A stretch of DNA of 17,573 bases. Source: Candidatus Omnitrophota bacterium. GTDB lineage: Bacteria > Verrucomicrobiota > Verrucomicrobiia > Limisphaerales > UBA1319. Of the stretch, positions 13,881 to 17,573 are shown piece after piece. A program made the position numbers and the translations under genes. The notes under the pieces were generated by a model, which saw nothing but the letters and a program-made list of their open reading frames with translations, was not told the DNA's origin and made no database searches. The stretch covers positions 1 through 17,573 of the forward strand of contig JAMCZD010000214.1 in NCBI GenBank assembly GCA_023473405.1, read 5' to 3'. Position 1 is the first letter of the stretch, and each line of letters begins with the position of its first letter.

Positions 13881-13979
13881 ACAGTGCCAAGCTGAACAAT
13901 AGAAATACGATCCCACGATCCCGGTCCGGCTTGACCGGTTCCGGCGGATTACCTAAGCTCGGGATTCGAGTACTGAGCA

Positions 13980-14936
13980 ATGAGACTGTTTTTATTCGCC
14001 GGATTGATCGTGACTATCGCCGTTTCGCGAGTTCAGGCTGAGCCTGGCTTGGCGGACGCGATAGCGGTAATTGTGAACGATGTAGTGATTACTTACAGCC
14101 AGGTCGAGAGTTCGATTGCCTCGTCGGAGGAATTACTGGCGCGCCAGTACGCCAAGGAACCGGAGGTGTTCCAGAAAAAAAGGAGCGCCCTGATACAAGA
14201 GACAATCGAGGAATTGGTCGCTCGCCAACTTATTCTCAACGATTTCACCAACTCGGGTTATAACCTTCCGGAGAGCGTCATTGATGACGCGGTTGAATCG
14301 CGCATTCGGCAGGAATACGGCGACCGGGCCACGCTCACCAAGACGTTGCAAGCCCAAGGCATTACCGCTGAACGGTTCCGGAAGAATATCCGCGACAACA
14401 TCATCGTCAGTGCCTTGCGCGAGAAGCACGTCTCGCAGGAACTCATCGTCTCGCCCCACAAAATCGAGGAGTATTACAAGGAGCACCAGGACCAGTTTAA
14501 GCTGCCTGACCAGGTCAAATTGCGGATGATCGTGCTTAAGAAATCCGATAACGGTCCCGAAGTCACCAAGAGCCTGGCCCAGGAAATCCTGGCCAAGATC
14601 CAAGGCGGGGTGCCGTTCAAAGAGATGGCGTCGGTCTACTCGGAAGGTTCACAGCGCGGCGAGGGTGGGGACTGGGGCTGGGTGGACCGTTCGGTGCTCC
14701 GCCCGGAGTTGGCCAAGGTCGCCTTTGACCTCAAACCCGGCCAGCGGAGCGGTGTTATCGATACTTCGGAGGCCTGCTACATCATGCTGGTCGAGGATGC
14801 GCGCCTGGCGCATACGAAGCCGTTGAACGAGGTGCGGGATGAGATCGAGAAGACGCTCCTTGCCCAGGAGCAGCAGCGGCTGCAAAAACAGTGGATCGAC
14901 CGGCTCAAACGCAAGGCGTTTGTCCGTTATTTCTAA
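13980..14936 (+). CDS. SurA-like periplasmic peptidyl-prolyl isomerase / chaperone
   Basis: A 318-residue exported folding factor. Residues 1-20 form a signal peptide with cleavage likely after SRVQA. Residues about 24-160 are the SurA-type chaperone domain (AVIVNDVVITYSQVE, then long helices). Residues about 178-275 form one parvulin domain (VKLRMIVLKK, GVPFKEMASVYSEGSQRGEGGDWGWVDR, GQRSGVID). A last helix (about 283-312) completes the chaperone core, as in SurA. E. coli SurA is 428 residues with two parvulin domains, so this is a one-domain version. The first parvulin His (RHIL) is Met here, so isomerase activity may be weak. Probable clients are outer-membrane proteins. The stop codon directly abuts the ATG of pdxA, so the two are surely co-transcribed. 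Confidence 0.85.
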   Translation: MRLFLFAGLIVTIAVSRVQAEPGLADAIAVIVNDVVITYSQVESSIASSEELLARQYAKEPEVFQKKRSALIQETIEELVARQLILNDFTNSGYNLPESVIDDAVESRIRQEYGDRATLTKTLQAQGITAERFRKNIRDNIIVSALREKHVSQELIVSPHKIEEYYKEHQDQFKLPDQVKLRMIVLKKSDNGPEVTKSLAQEILAKIQGGVPFKEMASVYSEGSQRGEGGDWGWVDRSVLRPELAKVAFDLKPGQRSGVIDTSEACYIMLVEDARLAHTKPLNEVRDEIEKTLLAQEQQRLQKQWIDRLKRKAFVRYF

Positions 14937-15926
14937 ATGACAAATTGGATCGGCATCGCCTTGGGGGACCCGACCGGGATTGGACCTGAGATCACCCTGA
15001 AAGCCCTCGCCTCAACGCCTGGCTTACCGGACGGCATGCGGTTTCTGATCATTGGCGATGGGGGTTTGCTGGAAGAACTCGACCGCCGTTTAAAAACCAG
15101 CCTTACGTTGGCGCCTTATCAGGGTCCACATGGTTCGGGCCGTTTATTTTATTACAATCCGCTTGATAAGCCCCTGCCGCTGGACCTGCCGCCGGGCTCA
15201 CCTGCGGCCGCCCGCGCCGCGATGTCCTGGCTCGCGGAAGGCGCCCGGCGATGCCTGCGCGGTGAGTTGGACGCCTTGGTCACCGCGCCGGTCAACAAGG
15301 AGGCGATCATCCGCGCCGGCTATGCGTTTGTGGGGCAGACCGAGTTTCTGTCCCAAATGGCGCATGCCGATCGGACCGCCATGATGTTATTGGGCGCCGA
15401 CGACCGCGGGCGTTGGTTGCGGGTGGCACTGGTTACGACGCACGCGCCTCTCCGCGAAGTGCCGGACCGGATCACAACCGCCAAGGTTGAACAGGTGATC
15501 GAACTAGCGTCCGAGGCGTGCGGCAAACTAGGACTGCGCCGCGCTCGCGTGGGCGTTTGCGGCTTGAATCCGCACGCCGGCGAAGGCGGGAAGCTGGGAA
15601 ATGAAGAAATCGATATCATTGCTCCGGCGGTGCTCGAGACACGGAAACGCGGGATCGATGTGGCGGGACCACTGGCCGCCGACACCCTGTTTTACCAGGC
15701 GTATCACGGGAATTTTGACGTTGTGGTGGCCATGTATCATGACCAGGGCCTGGGCCCACTGAAAATGATCGGGTTCGATACCGGAATAAATTGGACCCTG
15801 GGACTCCCGTTTGTGCGCACCTCGCCCGATCACGGCACCGCCTACGACATCGCCGGCCAAGACAAGGCAAGTCCGGGCAGCATGCAGGCCGCAGTCCGTC
15901 TCGCTCGACAGCTCATCCACAAATAA
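14937..15926 (+). CDS. pdxA: 4-hydroxythreonine-4-phosphate dehydrogenase
   Basis: Oxidises 4-phosphohydroxy-L-threonine with NAD in the DXP-dependent route to pyridoxal phosphate; cytoplasmic. The protein has 329 residues, as usual for the family. It opens with GIALGDPTGIGPEI (6-19). The three metal-binding histidines are visible: His169 in TTHAPLREVPDRIT, His213 in GLNPHAGEGG and His268 in MYHDQGLGPLKMIGFD. TAPVNKEAI (117-124) and TSPDHGTAYDIAG (295-307) complete the active site. The ATG follows the surA-like stop with no gap; E. coli also has surA-pdxA adjacent, there followed by rsmA, which is absent here. PdxJ is not in the window. Confidence 0.95.
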   Translation: MTNWIGIALGDPTGIGPEITLKALASTPGLPDGMRFLIIGDGGLLEELDRRLKTSLTLAPYQGPHGSGRLFYYNPLDKPLPLDLPPGSPAAARAAMSWLAEGARRCLRGELDALVTAPVNKEAIIRAGYAFVGQTEFLSQMAHADRTAMMLLGADDRGRWLRVALVTTHAPLREVPDRITTAKVEQVIELASEACGKLGLRRARVGVCGLNPHAGEGGKLGNEEIDIIAPAVLETRKRGIDVAGPLAADTLFYQAYHGNFDVVVAMYHDQGLGPLKMIGFDTGINWTLGLPFVRTSPDHGTAYDIAGQDKASPGSMQAAVRLARQLIHK

Positions 15927-16032
15927 ACCCACCGGCGGCGAGTCGCCGCTCTTCTCTTCCAAAACAGGCTGCGGCCATCAAAACAACAGACTCATTCTTG
16001 CAAGGCACCGGTGTCTAAAGAAAAGGGACGTA

Positions 16033-17268
16033 ATGCGGGAAATACTGGCAATTCTGATTTTCTCGGTTACCTACGTGCTGATCAGCGGGCGGCGGTTGAA
16101 GATACTGCCATTGAACCGGCCCGCGGCAACCTTGTTCGGCGCGGTGCTCATGGTGGTCGCTGGGGTGATGACGCCCGAACAAGCCTATCGCGCGGTCGAC
16201 TACGACACCCTGGTGCTGCTCTTGGGGATGATGTTGATTTCGGCTTATTTAAGCCTGGCGGGCTTTTTCGATTGGGCCGCCGACGAGGTATTGAAGCTGG
16301 CCGGGACGCCGCAGCGCCTGTTGCTTTATCTGATGCTGACTTCGGGGATTCTGTCGGCGCTTTTGGTTAATGACACTGTGTGTTTGATGCTGACGCCGCT
16401 GGTGGTGACAGTGATCGCGCGCGGCAGGCTGCCTTTGTTTCCTTATCTAATGGCCCTGGCCATGAGCGCCAACATCGGCAGCACGGCAACCCTGGTTGGG
16501 AATCCGCAAAACATGATCATCGGCCACCTCTCGCACATGCCGTTCCTGCGATTCTCGGCGGCGCTCGTACCGGCGGCGGCGGCGGGATTGGCCATCGAGT
16601 ATGTGGTGTTGCGGCTTGGTTTCCGCCGGGTTTTGCGTCAGGCAGTGATCGCGCGGGCAGCGCCCCGCGAGCGGCAACTGGATCGACGCCTCCTAATCAT
16701 CACCTTCACCATCTTTTGCCTGGTGTTCATCGGATTCATTCTGGGGGCGGACTTGTCGTGGACGGCCCTGAGCGGGGCGGTATTGATCATGGTATTGGCC
16801 CGGAGAGACACGCACGAGGTATTGCAGTTGGTGGACTGGCATTTGCTGCTGTTTTTCGCTTCACTGTTCGTGGTGGTGGAAGGGCTTAGCAAAACCGGCC
16901 TGCCGGAGCAGATATTTGGCTTCCTGCGCGGTGTGTTCGGCACCAGTGCAACCGCACAGGCATGGAATTTCACCTGGTTTTCGGTCTTGGGCTCGAACGT
17001 GTTTTCGAACGTGCCGTTTGTGGTCTTGGCGGGCAAATGGATCGGGCATTTCGCCCAACCCGAACTGATGTGGAAAGTCCTGGCCTTGGCGACGACTTTT
17101 GCCGGCAACTTCACCATCCTGGGGTCGGTGGCCAATATTATTGTGGTCGAGTCCGCGCGGGGCCACATCGAAGTCGGGTTCTGGGACTACGCCAGATTCG
17201 GCATTCCCATCACGGTCCTGACCACGATTGCCGGACTGATCATCCTGTTGCTGCTGGCTGCGGTCTGA
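16033..17268 (+). CDS. ArsB/NhaD-family (SLC13-like) anion transporter
   Basis: An inner-membrane transporter of 411 residues with about ten to eleven hydrophobic segments. It shows the inverted-repeat marks of the ion transporter superfamily: NDTVCLMLTPLVV (113-125) with ANIGSTATLVGNPQNMIIG (146-164) in the first half, and SNVFSNVPFVVL (321-332) with AGNFTILGSVANIIVVE (357-373) in the second. The ATG at 16033 has AAGGGA about 6 bases before it; the frame is open farther upstream into pdxA, but that part is not protein-like. Possible substrates are dicarboxylate, sulfate, arsenite or sodium/proton exchange, and the sequence does not decide. It starts 106 bases after pdxA. A small GC-rich hairpin (GCGGC/GCCGC, near 15935-15950) in that gap may weakly separate the units. 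Confidence 0.87.
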   Translation: MREILAILIFSVTYVLISGRRLKILPLNRPAATLFGAVLMVVAGVMTPEQAYRAVDYDTLVLLLGMMLISAYLSLAGFFDWAADEVLKLAGTPQRLLLYLMLTSGILSALLVNDTVCLMLTPLVVTVIARGRLPLFPYLMALAMSANIGSTATLVGNPQNMIIGHLSHMPFLRFSAALVPAAAAGLAIEYVVLRLGFRRVLRQAVIARAAPRERQLDRRLLIITFTIFCLVFIGFILGADLSWTALSGAVLIMVLARRDTHEVLQLVDWHLLLFFASLFVVVEGLSKTGLPEQIFGFLRGVFGTSATAQAWNFTWFSVLGSNVFSNVPFVVLAGKWIGHFAQPELMWKVLALATTFAGNFTILGSVANIIVVESARGHIEVGFWDYARFGIPITVLTTIAGLIILLLLAAV

Positions 17269-17295
17269 TGGCCGGTGTGATGTCACGGCACCGCA

Positions 17296-17573
17296 CTATC
17301 GAGCCAGGATCGACTGGTAAATGAACGCGTTTGCCCGGCTGGCCGCATTGACCAGCTCGGGATAGGGACTATCGGTTACGTCAACAAAACCGACGTTCGA
17401 CGATTCGAAACCGTCGTGCCGGCCCAGGAATGCCTGGTCGATATATTGGAACCAATGACAACCTACGAAATAAGGGAGGCCGGCTAACGCATCGAGATAA
17501 TGCGCATACGCCCGCCCGCGGTCTTCCTGGGTATCAACCGCCACCGCGCCCGCATCCAGCATCCCGCGATCGC
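17296..17573 (-). CDS. C-terminal end of a probable glycoside hydrolase, cut by window edge
   Basis: Open from the window edge to a TAG at 17298-17296, about 92 residues. The stretch YAHYLDALAGLPYFVGCHWF, followed by QYIDQ, and then NVGFVDVTDSPYPELVNAASRAN, resembles the end of the catalytic barrel of agarase or beta-galactosidase-like hydrolases (aromatic 'HWFQYxDQ' strand near the active site, then 'GFVDVTDxPYPE'). The family number cannot be fixed from this piece. It converges on the transporter gene; only 27 bases separate their stops. Confidence 0.6.
   Translation of the reverse strand, partial: DRGMLDAGAVAVDTQEDRGRAYAHYLDALAGLPYFVGCHWFQYIDQAFLGRHDGFESSNVGFVDVTDSPYPELVNAASRANAFIYQSILAR

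Noticed and set aside
15811..16032. 74-codon N-terminal extension of the anion transporter
   Set aside because: It overlaps the end of pdxA, and a good ribosome site stands before the ATG at 16033.

Overview
This window most likely comes from a Verrucomicrobiota bacterium of the Pedosphaera/Limisphaerales type. The evidence is indirect. Base composition is moderately high in GC. Gene content is Gram-negative (SurA-like chaperone, lipoprotein-type binding protein). There is a secreted ADP-ribosylglycohydrolase-type enzyme of a kind I associate with planctomycetes and verrucomicrobia. Short degenerate repeats of the 'CACGCTCC' type and small hairpin repeats fill the gaps between genes. No rRNA, tRNA, CRISPR array, complete insertion sequence or phage gene was found.

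Layout. (1) 1-1972, minus strand: lysyl-tRNA synthetase with a long C-terminal extension, followed at the window edge by the start of an unidentified gene. (2) 2228-2789, plus strand: a gene scar in which the N-terminus of an ApbE-like flavin transferase is joined out of frame to the C-terminus of an unrelated protein. (3) 2817-8893, minus strand: a ribose-type ABC import operon in the order rbsB-rbsA-rbsC-rbsK, then a fused uroporphyrinogen-III methyltransferase/synthase. The end of that last gene is encoded by a palindromic repeat. (4) 9065-10612, plus strand: a secreted ADP-ribosylglycohydrolase-family protein, divergent from the ribose operon. (5) 10983-12300, minus strand: a glutathione-S-transferase-like protein and a small cysteine-rich zinc-ribbon protein, among repeats. 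(6) 12343-12475: a MITE-like element with inverted ends. (7) 12507-13705, minus strand: DAHP synthase, preceded by a leader peptide and terminator. (8) 13980-17268, plus strand: a SurA-like peptidyl-prolyl isomerase, PdxA, and an ArsB/NhaD-type anion transporter. (9) 17296-17573, minus strand: the C-terminal end of a probable glycoside hydrolase.

The most interesting item is upstream of DAHP synthase. A 28-codon reading frame carries the aromatic runs RYF and RYYFW. It ends just before a strong hairpin with nine Ts. A competing antiterminator can be drawn between the last codons of the leader peptide and the 5' arm of the terminator, and a protector pairing between the start of the leader and the same segment. 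This is the layout of a ribosome-mediated transcription attenuator sensing Tyr, Phe and Trp together, placed on the first enzyme of the shared aromatic pathway. The same enzyme appears to have lost a conserved metal-binding histidine (Gln instead).

How the genes may work together: the ribose importer plus ribokinase gives ribose-5-phosphate, and the divergent secreted glycohydrolase could be a source of free ribose. The SurA-PdxA pair repeats a gene order known from Enterobacteria. The remaining neighbours look like ordinary housekeeping genes without a common theme.
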